This document shows, one piece after another, positions 20,860 to 32,879 of a DNA stretch of 64,000 bases. This stretch comes from Glandiceps talaboti. Its lineage: Eukaryota; Hemichordata; Enteropneusta; Spengelidae. Below the pieces are notes generated by a model. That model saw only the letters and a list, made by a program, of their open reading frames with translations. It made no database searches and had not been told where the DNA came from. The position numbers were made by a program, and so were the translations under genes. Numbering within the stretch: position 1 is the first letter of the stretch; the number at the start of each line of letters is the position of its first letter. The stretch spans positions 16,956,365-17,020,364 of the forward strand of contig NC_135561.1 of assembly GCF_964340395.1 (NCBI RefSeq). The letters run 5' to 3'.

Positions 20860-23090
20860 GCGTTATTCTGTTGATTACAACGTAACGTAGAACTGTAAAC
20901 TCTGAACGATGACCGTTGGATTGCAAGATGTAACTGCTGACGAGCTGTGTATCTATTGATGAGGCTTAGCGAACGTTTGTTAAAATATAACACAAATGGA
21001 GCTAGCTAATGATCTATTTGTCCATCATACGATTGGACTATGCATGCCCATCAACGTTAATTCACATGACCTGCGACAGACAGAGATGATAAGACAACTG
21101 CACGTCCAATTAAATATGCACGTTGTGCGTTGGATTCCATTAATAACATGGCAATACGAAAATTGACAGTAAATTGGATATTACCCTGGTGATATTTTCA
21201 GTTTTAAGTAACGTTTAGTAAGTTTTAACATACAAATCAAAACGAATCTTCCTCTATGTTATACAGGGAAGTCATGGCATTGGCAAGGGAGAGAATACGG
21301 AATGTCGCCTTCATGATTTAAGCTCGGTCGGCTCTGCTGAAGGTGATGCAAACGCACCGTTGCGTTGCTCCACGTTCAAAACGTTACGGCCTACCTTTTT
21401 TTTTAAATACTGTGTATAGATTCTCCTTTTAGTCGTTTCTAATTTGTCTATCAGGATCGATAAATCATCCTGATGTGACAACAAACTCAAGCTAATCATA
21501 ATCATATTGTTACAACTCGCTCAATTTATATTTCATTTGAAATTATCGGTATAAATGTAACACATTATGTGCAAAGTTAAGGTTGAATGAGCCCTCGACG
21601 AATCAGAGGTTGAAAACTCGTGTTGCTTGGTTATTTGCTCTTCTGACAAGGACTAGTTATTGTCGCGAGTCTGTAGTTGAAATTAGATTATACATGCATG
21701 TGCTTACAGGTCATCACACAATGACAATATTTCATTCACAAGGGAACATAGATTAAGAACTGATACGGTTATCTTGTCGTTTCAATATTTGCACAAGATA
21801 CCTGCAGGTCATACAAGTTCTCCGAGTCAAGTTCGTTTAATAGCTAGCTGCATTTTCTCTTTAGTAGTGCAACCTGGTGTCAATGCCAATGAAACTAGTC
21901 TTATCAAATAAAGTTGGCACTCGTTTAAAAAAAGAAAACAAGAACATTTATTTCTTAAATAACTTCTTGTCTCAAGTCTTTTCTAAAAAAACTGATTTTA
22001 GTGTATAGATGAAAACTTGGTAGTATACAAGATAATGTTAACACAACGCTTTATATATGGACACAGTAAAATCTTCGAAATTTGGATAACAATGTATAGA
22101 TAGTTTTAGATTTGGCGTATTTCACATAGCTTTAACTTGTAATTACGCTGGTTATACCTTGGAAACAGTGGCATGTCACTGGAACATCATTAATAAAGCC
22201 ATGTGGCAAATCGACATACCCTGTCCAAATTGCCATTAGCATTCCACACTTGAAAAGTTGCAATTAATGCAACCTAAAATTATGTTGGATGGTAATATAG
22301 CCGAGTAAACGTTCCTTCAAAGCCCTCTCACCGAACGTTCACGATGATTGGGTAATATTTAATGAGTAACAGATCTAGAGAACTACAGTAACTACAGAAG
22401 GATGGCGAGGCGTTCCCATCGAGAAGTAGTAATTGGGGGTTGACCCTGCGCCGTTGTACGGGTATGTAAACCATTCAGCTGGAACAATGTACATATCTTT
22501 GTTACCGGGTGGGAATGTGTTGTATCCTTATACCACCTTCATGACAAACATCAGAGCTATCACGACATGTTATGGTATGTTTAATTTTAGGGTTTGGCGT
22601 TAACACTACCAATTTATCATTTCTAAAGTTGACCCTGTCATACATACTCTGTGTAAATAGTTTGTGTATTTAGTGTATTTATATCTGCCTGGGTTATCTG
22701 TCTGCGACGATACGCATATAGAAAAGGCAACCCCCATGATGTGATGAATTTTCAGATAGGACAAACTATATATATTCACATTTTAGTGCAATTACATCAC
22801 GACCACCACTGAAATTGCCAGTCTTAATTTTCAAGCGGTACAGGCCAAGTTTATGATCTTTTTTATTCTCAGTTTGAAAATAAATACATAATATGACATC
22901 AGTCACACTACATGGATAGCCTTCGATGCCATTAGCAATAGTCTTCTGGTGTAATATGCACAATTGCTGGTGTGGCCAGTTTGCTTAACATTTTTGTTTC
23001 GATAAATTAGCATATAAATACGTGCAAATCTTCACCTGGGTGACATCAAACAGAACAGATAAAAAAACTGTTCTCTCTCACAACTATTAT
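20860..23090. other. intergenic, upstream of PLAC8-family gene 1
   Basis: Apart from the TATA-like box at 20981-20989 no gene, RNA or repeat family is recognised. Confidence 0.5.
20981..20989 (-). promoter_or_regulatory. TATA-like box of PLAC8-family gene 1
   Basis: The minus strand reads TATATTTTA 126-134 bp before the ATG. The distance agrees with the boxes of genes 2, 4 and 6, which supports it. Confidence 0.35.
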
Positions 23091-23093
23091 GGG

Positions 23094-23335
23094 TTTGTCG
23101 GTGGCCGAGTGGTTAAACCACTTGCCTCTTACCACTGAGGTCGGGGTTCGAACATTCGAACATTTGAATCCATTCAGGGTTTTATTAAATTAACAACAAG
23201 GTAAATAAGAAGAGTGTACATGCTGTTCAGTTTGACTCTACCGAACAACGCAGGTTTTCTCCGGGTACTCACTAACATTGAACCCATGAGGAATGGCCCT
23301 CACTGGACTTCTTGGGAGATAAGTGTTTATATCCA
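23094..23335 (+). mobile_element. tRNA-derived SINE
   Basis: The head (about 23098-23152) carries an A-box-like TGGCCGAGTGG and a B-box GGTTCGAAC at tRNA spacing. It cannot fold into a full tRNA, as the acceptor arm is missing. It continues into a body with tctccgggtactcac and an aatggccctcactgg block, like the bodies of SINEs in marine invertebrates. Its 3' end is uncertain. Pol III internal promoter is inferred from the two boxes. Confidence 0.65.
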
Positions 23336-23399
23336 GTATAAATATAGATTATAACTGTTCGAATGCACAATGACTTGCTCCTGCCATTAATTTTATGTC

Positions 23400-24762
23400 A
23401 AATCCCACAATGTCATGATTGTAAATGACAAAGTAAGTTTTACTTACATTTTAAAACTAAATTTGATATTACATTGCAAAGCCAAGTCCCACAATTTTGA
23501 CTGGAAAACCACCATACAATCTGAGTCATCGATCTCTCGATCGATCTTAGCATGTGCTTGACATCGCACATCGCACATCGACAGATGATGAATGAAAGTC
23601 ACGCGATTACGTAGTTTGCATAGCCGTCCAAGACCATATTTGATACGCGATGGAGAATAAAGTGCGAAGAAACATTACAGTATTCGTAAAATTTCGATTT
23701 AAAATTGTAGTTAAAATGTATAGATTGTATCAATTAGGTAATAAATATATGATACCATGAAATCAATTTTAGGTTACGTCATAATGCTCCTCGCATGATT
23801 CAGTGGATTACAAATATTAGCCACAGGCGAGTATTTGCATAAATCCGCGAAATCATGCTCATTATCAGAGCATAACACTAAGTATTGTGGGATTCCATAT
23901 AATTATTATATCAAACCAGTTTTATATTATCTGTGAGACAGGACTGAATTCTAACAAAAATAAGTTGAGGAATTACTAGTACCTTTAGATATCCAAACTG
24001 ACGATAATGTAAATATGCTCCGAAATGCTTATTTTGTAATATGGTGGCGTGATTTAAGTATTCTCACAGATTGACAAATCTTGCTATAAACATATAGTCC
24101 AGAATATACTTAGCAGTGTTTGCTTTGCCAAGCTGTGTTACAGTGCACCCATACTACTTACGTACATGGGGATGGCAGAGAGAGTTTTAATGATGACAAC
24201 AATGCACATATCAAATAATTGTCGTGGTATATATTTATTTCAGGAAATTAGATCTAAATACAAGATACTTTGTTTATACCAAGCAGTTGTTTTCAAGAAA
24301 CAATCGTGCACAAGACGAAGCATACAACTCTATGTTGTTCAATCTTGATATATAGTACGGGAATCAATAGTGGCCTGAAAGGAGGATGTGGAACCGTCCT
24401 TTACATCACATTGTCAATATCTGTTCTCAGCTTTAAAGAATTCTTCTCTTTAGTGGTTTAAATGTGTGAGGATTCTAACAGCAATCTTTATCCTATAAAT
24501 GATCAGATGATACTTAATATAGAGCACACACGATGATCGAGACTTAATTGGGAAGACCGTTTACTGCTAGTTATAACTATGGCACAGTTCCTGTATAACG
24601 ACTTCTACAGGAAACTTTGAAGCAAAAGTCTGTTATTTCGACTCGGACCAAAACAATGTAGTTTGCCTCAAATTGCCATTTAAATCCACCAAACAGGCAA
24701 GGATCCGTAATAAAGTAAAGTTATACTTCAAATTCATACATTTTTAAAAAGTTTTTCCTTCG

Positions 24763-24810
<48 letters not shown>

Positions 24811-25460
24811 GTGGGCACTGTTTACCTACACTTTACTGAAGAACAGGTGTACAACTAAACAAGACATGTAAGCATGTGAGTCATCTGTTGCCAGAGATTG
24901 TCTGTGTGATGGTTAACATGATTGCGGACAGTTTCATTGATGGCTAACATTTTAGGACAAATTTCGTTGTCTAAAAAAACTGGAATTGAAAATAAAGTGC
25001 CCTGATAACAAAATGAGAGATATAGTTGGAGAATGCAAAGGATGGGGGCGAGACGTTAATAAGTTAATTTTTTGGGGGGGGTTTCAGCTGAGCTTATAAC
25101 ATGTATCCATACTGTAGTTCCAAAACTGTGTGGTATTAAGTCAATGGAAGATCAAAGTGAGGTGATTTTAGAAAGAGATGTAACATGTCAATGTCTAGTT
25201 TCATACTAAGCTTGATAATTTATAATACCACAAAATTTATCTAAAAATGTACAAAGTATTTGGTTTTTAAAAAGATAAGATGGCACGGTTACTGAATAAC
25301 TCCAGTAGCACATTTACGACAGGAAGTGGCAAGTCCAACACGGTGTACTTCAATACGAACTTCAGCAGAGCTATGGTAGAAATATTACGTCACATTTCAT
25401 CAAGTATTTTCTTTGCCTTTCAGATGGAAGGTATACATTGATGATGTGGCAGACTAACGT
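23400..25460. other. intergenic, one (CAT)n array
   Basis: A (CAT)n run lies at 24768-24810. No gene is recognised; the ORFs near 24170-24460 look like chance. Confidence 0.5.
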
Positions 25461-25467
25461 ACACATA

Positions 25468-25730
25468 CAATAGACCTGTTGCCGGTTCCAAGATGCATTG
25501 CGATTCTCTCCGTACAATGTCATGTACGCGCTGAGGGGTTTGTACGCGCTACTCAGGGGGTGGTTGTCTTATTCTATAAAATCACTCATAATCAAAGAGG
25601 TCAACATGTGTTTCCATAATTTTCTGATGAAAATGTTATTTCAAACGTAATATAGACAAAACAAGACTAAATGTAACAAAATAAGCGACATCATCTCGCG
25701 AAATGCACCTTGGAACCGGAAAGTCTATTG
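25468..25730. mobile_element. short inverted-repeat element, about 36-bp TIRs
   Basis: Left end caatagacctgttgccggtt (25468) pairs with the right end, whose reverse complement starts caatagactttccggttcc (ending 25730). Identity continues through ccaag.tgcatt.cga. The 263-bp body has no ORF. Target duplication is unclear. Confidence 0.7.
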
Positions 25731-25971
25731 GTACCATTAGAAGAAGTACAAGTAGTAATGTGAATGTTTATTGAAAAGAGAGCATATTGCAAAACAAAGT
25801 GCATGTACTTCATCAAAGTCGATCAGTTTAATTATTGAGAGTGTCCGATGACATTCGACAGTTTCCAATTATATGTTCTTGTCTAGGAGACACTTTTGAT
25901 CAGATATTCAACATAATAATTTATCTTCGGTGATGAGGATGATAAAACATAATGATAACATACAGTCAAAT

Positions 25972-26304
25972 TTACTGCCTCGCCATAGCTTTTTCGGTCG
26001 GTGGTGAAATCTTCAGCTCATGAGCTTCTTGTATTAAGGCACAGCACGGACAGAAGCAGTGCACTGCCAAATCTCCAAGCTCCGCCCCCATGATATCTCT
26101 CTCCTGTCGAATCATTCCCCTGACGCTGGAACCACATATCATGTGCACTATAGGCAGGAATACGAAGAGACCATGAAGACAACATGATTTACCGACGGCT
26201 TCAGCATTTCTCCCAGCTGTGATACATGGACAGAAGTACGTCAGACAACACAGTCCGCAATCACCAAAACATCCAAATAGTCCGTTGCTCCAATACCGTG
26301 GCAT
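25972..26304 (-). CDS. PLAC8/cornifelin-family protein 2
   Basis: This intronless gene encodes 110 aa and starts at MPRYWSNGLFGCFGDCGLC. The family motifs follow in order: YFCPCITAGRNAEAVGKSCC, RGMIRQERDIMGAELGD and HCFCPCCALIQEAHEL. The protein has no signal peptide; its central hydrophobic part (LFVFLPIVHMICG) is the usual membrane-associated segment. It ends AMARQ, like several neighbours. A good TATA box (TATATAAAG, 26413-26421 on the minus strand) lies about 110 bp upstream, so no 5' intron is needed. Confidence 0.92.
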   Translation of the reverse strand: MPRYWSNGLFGCFGDCGLCCLTYFCPCITAGRNAEAVGKSCCLHGLFVFLPIVHMICGSSVRGMIRQERDIMGAELGDLAVHCFCPCCALIQEAHELKISPPTEKAMARQ

Positions 26305-26412
26305 GTTTTTTTTCTGCCCTTGATAAATTTGTACAAGTTTGTAGTGTTGTCGAAACTCTGTTAATAGACCTATACAGATACAGTATATCGTGATGTGATA
26401 TCGCATACGCAG

Positions 26413-26421
26413 CTTTATATA
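26413..26421 (-). promoter_or_regulatory. TATA box of PLAC8-family gene 2
   Basis: The minus strand reads TATATAAAG 109-117 bp before the ATG. It is the best match among the cluster genes. Confidence 0.55.
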
Positions 26422-26429
26422 GGTTTTAG

Positions 26430-27095
26430 TTAACTTATTGTTTACACAGAATATACATATTTGCTGAGATGGACTTGAATTTTATTTATATGAAATTAAT
26501 TCATTCCACTCTCTGTCTATGTCATGAGATACATAAATATTTTCCATATCTATCAACTGTCGTTCAGCACGTGATCCATAGGTCAAAGCGTTATCATTGT
26601 GTGCCACATGTAGCTGAGTAAGGTGAAATTCAGGGTTGGGACAATGTATGACTAGTACTTTGTATATAGTTACAATAGTATCGCTATGTGTACCGTGAAT
26701 CACTGCACCACCTATATGCTGACACAAATGATATATATGACATTAGCACGTGTATGAACATAGATAGCGATGTATTAGGAGAATAAAGAATGCACCAGAC
26801 TTATGGTAGAAATTCTCACGTAAGTGTAGGTCTGCCAATTTTAAAAGAAATTGTCAAGATTTATCGACATAAGTTTTCTTCGTTCAAAATACACATACTA
26901 TTTAAATAGTTGAAAGACCCAGTTCGGACAAGGATTAAGAACTTAGGTGTTAAAATCATTACTTGTCCAGCAGAGTTTTGATAACTGGTGGTCTAGAAAA
27001 AGCAAGTCAGCATTATTCTATGAAATCCCCGTGATAAAATAGTACTAACGTGGGCTTGAAACTCTAACCAATTACATTAAGACTATCGAAATTCT
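26430..27095. other. intergenic, nothing recognised
   Basis: AT-rich sequence with chance ORFs only. Confidence 0.5.
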
Positions 27096-27096
27096 C

Positions 27097-27230
27097 ATTT
27101 TAAGTTAATCTCGGTTACCCGGACTCTCGCCGCTGGGGGCTCTGCCCACGAGACCACCCAAAACGAGAGGTGGTCTCGTAGGCAGAGCGCCAACGGCGAG
27201 AGTGTGGGTAACCGACACTAACTTTAAGTG
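27097..27230. mobile_element. foldback element, about 62-bp arms
   Basis: Arms 27097-27158 and 27169-27230 are imperfect reverse complements built on cggttaccc, actctcgccg, gctctgcc and cgagaccacc, with a 10-bp loop. It would form a strong, GC-rich hairpin unlike the AT-rich surroundings. Confidence 0.8.
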
Positions 27231-27239
27231 AAATTTGCT

Positions 27240-27980
27240 AGAAAACAATCAAAGATAACACCTGTTACGTATGTTAATTGATGTGTCATTATAATAAATG
27301 TGGCTTTGCAAACTTTCCATTGCTCGTATCCCATTCACAGATCACCCCTCACCCTTATGTGAATAGTGAAAAAAATGGAGGTCGACTCCTGTTTATAGAA
27401 TTAATGATTTAGGTTATCAATGACCTCGTGACCTACTCTGTAACTAGCTTGACTCTAGCCCCCATATTGACATACCAACATCACTCAGATCAGTGCTTCG
27501 AATTCCCGGGTTCATAATACCGCTACATAAATTCCATGTGCGACATAATCTTTAATGGCATACAGATTCAGTCAATCGTTGTCAAATGTCTAAGCAGACA
27601 AGACAGCAATCGGATCGGGTTTGAATGGAGTTGAAATATTTACGGTGGATACAGCGAAACACCTGTCCACGTAATGTGTTGATATTGTCCGTAGACATGT
27701 AACCCAACTGGACTACTTTTAACGAGTATCCCGATGAACTTGATATACAAGATGAATTGACCCCTAGCATAGTCAGAATCTACAGAAAATTCATTTGACA
27801 TTTGATATATTCAAATACAGGCAATTGCTTCTTTATTCAAAACTTACGGTCTCGAATACTTGATATATACTAGGAGCCTCATTTTGGTACTGACAGTTAC
27901 TGGGAAGTTATATCTTAAAATTACCAACAAGAACGTAAGTCTATGAATAAATTCAACAGCCAATATCAGACCATGGACAA
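27240..27980. other. intergenic, nothing recognised
   Basis: No coding or repeat signal is recognised. Confidence 0.5.
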
Positions 27981-27982
27981 AT

Positions 27983-28310
27983 GAAACCTGTTACAAACAA
28001 GGGAAGTAACCAAATGCATTTGATTAATAACGCTTGGCACAGCATGTTGGAAGTACAGAGGCTTGAATACAGAAGCTTGAATTACACGCCATGTTATGGT
28101 TTACTAAGAACAGTTCTGCCTCTTTATGTATACATGAAATGCCAGGGGAACTGGAAATGTGTTTGTGAACGTGAACTATTATGTAAAGTGGCCATAAAAC
28201 TATTCTTATCAAATGATGGCTTGTAATACAAGTCTCTGTTCCTCCAACTTGCTGTGCCAAGTGTTATTAATCCAATCAGTTGTTTACTTGCCCTGTTTGT
28301 AACAGGTTCC
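27983..28310. mobile_element. short inverted-repeat element, family A (copy 2), about 82-bp TIRs
   Basis: The left arm 27983-28065 begins gaaacctgttacaaacaagg and contains gattaataacgcttggcaca. The right arm 28229-28310 is its imperfect reverse complement (about four in five bases match by eye). Outer ends and the inner ggattaataa block match the element at 11515-11786. Confidence 0.75.
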
Positions 28311-28319
28311 TTTCGTTCA

Positions 28320-28945
28320 CAGTCTGATGTCTGAAGTTGTAATTGGAGACGCTTAGAAGATACTAAATAAAGCAACATTTCTTTTAATCAAAGCTGAATT
28401 GGCGTTCATGAAAGTCAACAACATTTACAATGTATTATGTGATTAGTTATATTCTTTGAGCTGAATACATGGAGTACAAAAGTATAAAAAAAAATACTTG
28501 AAAACATTCATATATTCGGTCATGTCGGTAGTATTTTGTGAGTTTAAAATACTGAATCCAGGACGCTTTTACGCTAGTTCGGCGAGGCAAATTGTATCTC
28601 ACATCAGTTTACACGAAGTCTCGTACAGATTAGCAATTGAAGACAAAATGGTCACAGTTTACGATAGGTCAAAAATCCGTCACAGTTGTTATTTTTGCTG
28701 GAAGCTCTAATTCTTGCCTAATGTGCATTATCATGGGAAAACCACTGATGCATAAAAAATGCTGTTTTCAAAAAGTTTGTAACCTAGTGTTGCTCGATCA
28801 TTACCATGGTTATTTATCTTTCTATTTACTTGTTCAGAGTCCGAATGTCAACTTTTGTGTTGTACGTGTCGGCACACTGCAAATCACTACTACATTACAA
28901 GCGTTCCACATTTAAAATGGCAGAATTAGTTTGTGGACTCTGTAT
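28320..28945. other. spacer between family A element and PLAC8-family gene 3
   Basis: Open frames on the plus strand here show no recognisable domain. Nothing else is seen. Confidence 0.45.
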
Positions 28946-28948
28946 GTT

Positions 28949-29281
28949 CTAATTTCGTGCCATGGCGGCCGGTTTTGGTGCAGGCTGTTTCAGCTCCTGG
29001 GCTTCTTGCATCAAGGCACAGCATACACAGAAACAGTGGACACAGCAATCACCGCAAGGAGTTCCCATGATATCCCTCTCTCGACGAATTGCACCTCGAA
29101 CACCAGCCTGACAAATCATCCCCAAAATTGGGAAGAACGTACACAAGGCGTGGCAACAGCATGACTTCCCTACGGCAGCTGCGTTACGGCCAGCGGTGAC
29201 ACATGGACAGAAATAGGTACAAATACACAGGCCACAATCGCCGAAACATCCGAAGAGACCATGACTCCAATATTTTGGCAT
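28949..29281 (-). CDS. PLAC8/cornifelin-family protein 3
   Basis: This intronless gene encodes 110 aa and starts at MPKYWSHGLFGCFGDCGLC; a further in-frame ATG 51 bp upstream lacks family homology. Motifs are YFCPCVTAGRNAAAVGKSCC, RGAIRRERDIMGTPCGD and HCFCVCCALMQEAQELKQ. It is one of the more Cys-rich members (KSCCCHALCTF, GDCCVHCFCVCCA). A weak TATA-like gttaaatatt lies about 100 bp upstream. It has the same orientation and gene structure as its neighbours and is clearly a tandem paralogue. Confidence 0.92.
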   Translation of the reverse strand: MPKYWSHGLFGCFGDCGLCICTYFCPCVTAGRNAAAVGKSCCCHALCTFFPILGMICQAGVRGAIRRERDIMGTPCGDCCVHCFCVCCALMQEAQELKQPAPKPAAMARN

Positions 29282-29339
29282 CTCGATGAAAATCAGTGGG
29301 TTTTTTCGGAAGTCTGTGCTCGATGTATTCAACTGATAG

Positions 29340-30271
29340 CAGAGATTCTAGTGTCAGGTCTCTTCATGTCACCAGTCAATATTTAACAATTCAGTTATTG
29401 AGTACTTGGTGTTATGTGCATTTTTACCTACCTCTGCTCGTAAGGCTACATATGGATCAAGTACATAGTTTAAATGGAGGCGTTAACATCGGATCAGGAT
29501 TAAAACTTTGGGATTGACAAAAAAAGTTTATTCTGAATAGAAGAAACTTAATTCGACCCTTATGACTCCATTAGTAGTACTGATAAGATTGTTCTCATTC
29601 AAGACCATGGGAAAACACCGATATTTAAACACACACACGCAAACACGCACGCGCACATAGGCACGCAACCAGGCAGGTAGACAGGCATACAGGCATACAT
29701 ACATACATACATACATACATACATACATACATACATACATACATACATACGTACATACGTGCGTGCGTACGTCCATACAAAACCATGCGTGCGTGTTTGT
29801 CGGTCGGTCAGTCTGTTTGTTTGTTTGTTTGTCAGTCTGTGTCATATACTCTGTGTATGAGTAACGCAGTAAACATAAAATGGAACGCACCGATGAGGAA
29901 TAAACACAAGTGAAGATTATCTATATATTTAGAGACCTGATTAAAGCCATGTTTTTATAAAAATTTCCATTCATTCTCGTGTCGTCAAGGTAAACAATAA
30001 ATAAAAGCGTCATTGTGCTTGAAAGTCTAAGGTCAGAGGTCAGAGAGTCACAGCTTCAACATACAACAATGCTAACTGCGAATCTAATAATCGTCTTTAT
30101 TTGATTGTCGCACAAAATCAAACTGTTCATTTAGAATTGATGTGTACGGTCTTGTAAACGCTTGGTGTATATTCTACGTTTCGAACAGTAATAGTATTGT
30201 CCCGAACTGAACTGTTATAAAGCTGGTGTTGTTCTCAAACTCTGTATCTAGGTAGCGATATATATATATCG

Positions 30272-30369
<98 letters not shown>

Positions 30370-30755
30370 CTGATTTTAACAATGTATTGAACTGTACATG
30401 GTAACCGCAGGTTTGGTAGCCGAACGTAATATTAAGGTCATAGATGAATGAGGTTCAGTTACGCGATTGAGCCAAATGATTCTTATCTACCGATACGTAA
30501 GTAAATGTCACAGCCAAACACAGGCGACAATCATATTCATATATTGTGATAAGGACACTTACATATATTGATATATTCATGTTAGAAATTATATAGTATA
30601 TTCTTTTCAAGTGAATTCAAAGATGTACCTATATATATATATGTAGCGATAATTTTTAATCGGCGAATTGCATGCAACATCAATATTTATCGCATTACAT
30701 AAGGTTCCAGAAGCAAGATTGTTGGGGAATCATTCCGTCATTGTTTTCTGAGTTT
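29340..30755. other. intergenic with microsatellites
   Basis: It holds a CA/GC-rich then (CATA)n array (29630-29780), a (GTTT)n run (about 29815-29832) and a (TA)n array (30257-30365). No gene is recognised. Confidence 0.6.
30257..30365. repeat. (TA)n microsatellite, about 110 bp
   Basis: A nearly pure TA run preceded by the palindrome gcgatatatatatatcgc. Such runs are self-complementary. Confidence 0.95.
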
Positions 30756-30761
30756 CGTTGT

Positions 30762-31094
30762 TTACTGTCTTCCCATTGAGGCTGAACGAGGTGCTGGTAT
30801 TCTCAACTCCCTTCCTTCCTGGATCAGACCGCAGCAAGGACAAAAACAGTGGACGATACAGTCCCCAACACCAGAACCCATTATGTCGCGGTCATTTCGG
30901 ATGGCACCCCTTACGCTCGCGGCACATAACATGTACAGGATGGGAACGAACACGGAAAGACCATGGAGACAGCATGACTTGTTAACGGCCTGGGCGTTTC
31001 GTCCGGCTGTTATACAAGGACAGAAGCATGTCAGAATACAAAGACTGCAGTCTCCGAAGCATCCCAATAAACCATTACTCCAATATTTCGGCAT
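30762..31094 (-). CDS. PLAC8/cornifelin-family protein 4
   Basis: This intronless gene encodes 110 aa, and the first ATG of the frame is the family start, MPKYWSNGLLGCFGDCSLC. Motifs are CFCPCITAGRNAQAVNKSCC, RGAIRNDRDIMGSGVGD and HCFCPCCGLIQEGRELR. Changes against the cluster pattern are small (N for G before KSCC, G for A in CCGLIQE). A TATA box (TATATAAG, 31225-31232 on the minus strand) lies about 130 bp before the ATG. Confidence 0.93.
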   Translation of the reverse strand: MPKYWSNGLLGCFGDCSLCILTCFCPCITAGRNAQAVNKSCCLHGLSVFVPILYMLCAASVRGAIRNDRDIMGSGVGDCIVHCFCPCCGLIQEGRELRIPAPRSASMGRQ

Positions 31095-31224
31095 CGTGGC
31101 GTCTCGAGCTTAAAAGACTGACTGAGATTTCAGGGTGAGATTTGAAATGGATTCCGTCCGATTTCGTCCAGGTAGTGAGTAAACAACCACCAATGCTAAC
31201 GACTAAATTCAATCGTAAAATCCT

Positions 31225-31232
31225 CTTATATA
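31225..31232 (-). promoter_or_regulatory. TATA box of PLAC8-family gene 4
   Basis: The minus strand reads TATATAAG 131-138 bp before the ATG, matching the spacing in gene 1. Confidence 0.5.
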
Positions 31233-31239
31233 TGATGAC

Positions 31240-32420
31240 TAACTTTGCTCGGATAACAAAGTTACTGTATAACTAATATCCCAACCAAGGTAACCATAAC
31301 CACGACCTAGATATTGCATCGCAACCTCATGATTAGGGAACTAGTAGAATTTACAGCAAGGTAGCTCATGAGGAGAAAGTATTTTGGTCAAAACAACCCC
31401 CCCCCCCCCCCGCATCTTGGGGATCTCAAAAAATGTTATACCCTCCTCCCCCAATTGAAGCCAAGGATTTTCGTAGCCCCGAAGGTTACAGAGATTTATA
31501 TAGATATATATAGTAACCCCCCCCCCCCATCCCCGTCTCGCTTTCTGGAGATGTACGATAGACCACACATTTGGCTGTATACTTAGAAATACTTAATGAG
31601 AAGGGCCTTCCTTTGCAATCTTGATTTGGGTGAGAGACAACATCACCATGATCGCTAGTAGGGAGAGTGTGGGTGGGGTACCCCTCTCCCATGATAAGCA
31701 CATTTTTTGAAAATGAAGACATGGAGATTTATACGCTAAAATTTCAAACCGTACGCATTATTGAAAAAACATATAATGTCGTCTCCAATACCCTTCAATT
31801 GATATTAAGACATGCACTGTAAATGCCGTAAATTCTACTCGTTCGCTTACATGTGATCATGATTTTCCTATTATGAGAACACATGAGGCTGAATATGACG
31901 CTCAACATGAGATCAGTCTCACATTGCCCACTAGTCTCGGTCACCCAGACTCTCATCGAAGATGTACCAGTCGCTTTAGAAGTGATAACCAGTACCTAAA
32001 TCGTCCAGTCTGCCAATATTGTATGTCGAAGTACCCCCCCCCCCCCCCCCCCATGCACTGCTCGAGAAGCCTAGTTCCTGCCCGTGAAAGTTGGGATTTG
32101 GTGTTCCAGACTCTCGCTTGGAGAGATCGCGAAGGCAAAGCCCAATTTATAGTCTGGGCAACGAAGACTATAAATTGTCATCCAATATGAATCTGTTTCT
32201 GAATCTGAGACTAGATTTCTATATATTATTTATACGTCGTTGTCTTCTAATACGTAATTGCAATAGGAGTGTTTCTTTATAAGAAGTAAACATACGCAGG
32301 TTATCATTTGCAGTTCATGAATGAGAAAAGCAGAAGTACTTGGTTAAAAATAGTGACGACATACTGTGGTGTCGAGTAGCAGCAAATGGCTAAGCCTTGG
32401 TAAACTACCAGTGTTTGATC
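31240..32420. other. intergenic with poly-C tracts
   Basis: Three pure C runs (about 31397-31412, 31516-31527 and 32034-32052) stand out. The stretch 31930-32180 has a weak likeness to a diverged foldback (ggtcacccagactctc and later ccagactctcgc). No gene is recognised. Confidence 0.45.
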
Positions 32421-32423
32421 AAA

Positions 32424-32759
32424 TCATTCTCTGGCCATAGAGTACGACTGCGGGGTAAGGGTCTTGACTTCATGGCCTTCCTGAATCAGAGCGCAGTACG
32501 TGCACCATATGTGAGCACAAATATCTCCCAGGTAACTGCCTTCGATCCCCCTCACCTGTCGTATAGAGCCCCTGACATCGGCCTGACAGAACCAATTGAC
32601 AAGCGGAATAAAGAAAACAACGCCGTTAAGACAGCACGATTGTCCGACTGCTTCAGCATTTCTACCAGCCGTTACACAGGGTAGGACATACGTGATTATG
32701 CACAGATAGCAGTCCTCGAAACATCCACCGAAAAGTCCATATGTCCAGACACCATACAT
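32424..32759 (-). CDS. PLAC8/cornifelin-family protein 5, divergent
   Basis: This intronless gene encodes 111 aa and starts MYGVWTYGLFGGCFEDCYLC. The family core is intact (LPCVTAGRNAEAVGQSCCLN, CALIQEGHEV), but several near-invariant positions of the cluster are changed: an extra G before CFEDC, RGIEG for RDIMG, HIWCTYCA for HCFCPCCA, and VNWFCQADVRG in the middle. The reading frame is complete, so it is not an obvious pseudogene. No convincing TATA box was found in the usual place. It may be a specialised or relaxed paralogue. Confidence 0.87.
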   Translation of the reverse strand: MYGVWTYGLFGGCFEDCYLCIITYVLPCVTAGRNAEAVGQSCCLNGVVFFIPLVNWFCQADVRGSIRQVRGIEGSYLGDICAHIWCTYCALIQEGHEVKTLTPQSYSMARE

Positions 32760-32879
32760 GTTTGTCTGGAAAGCTGACGATCTTGTCTTCACGAGCGAAT
32801 CCCAAAAGATGTCGACCCAGAGGATTTGTATCAACGCTAGCTTTGTACGGTAAAAACGGGAAGTTAGTGTCAAATGTCG

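Noticed and set aside
20620-20874. Plus-strand ORFs opposite PLAC8-family genes (also 30883-31113, 32397-32684, 35443-35679)
   Set aside because: Shadows of the conserved minus-strand coding sequence.
23098-23160. A functional tRNA gene
   Set aside because: Only A and B boxes are kept; the acceptor stem cannot pair, so it is a SINE head.
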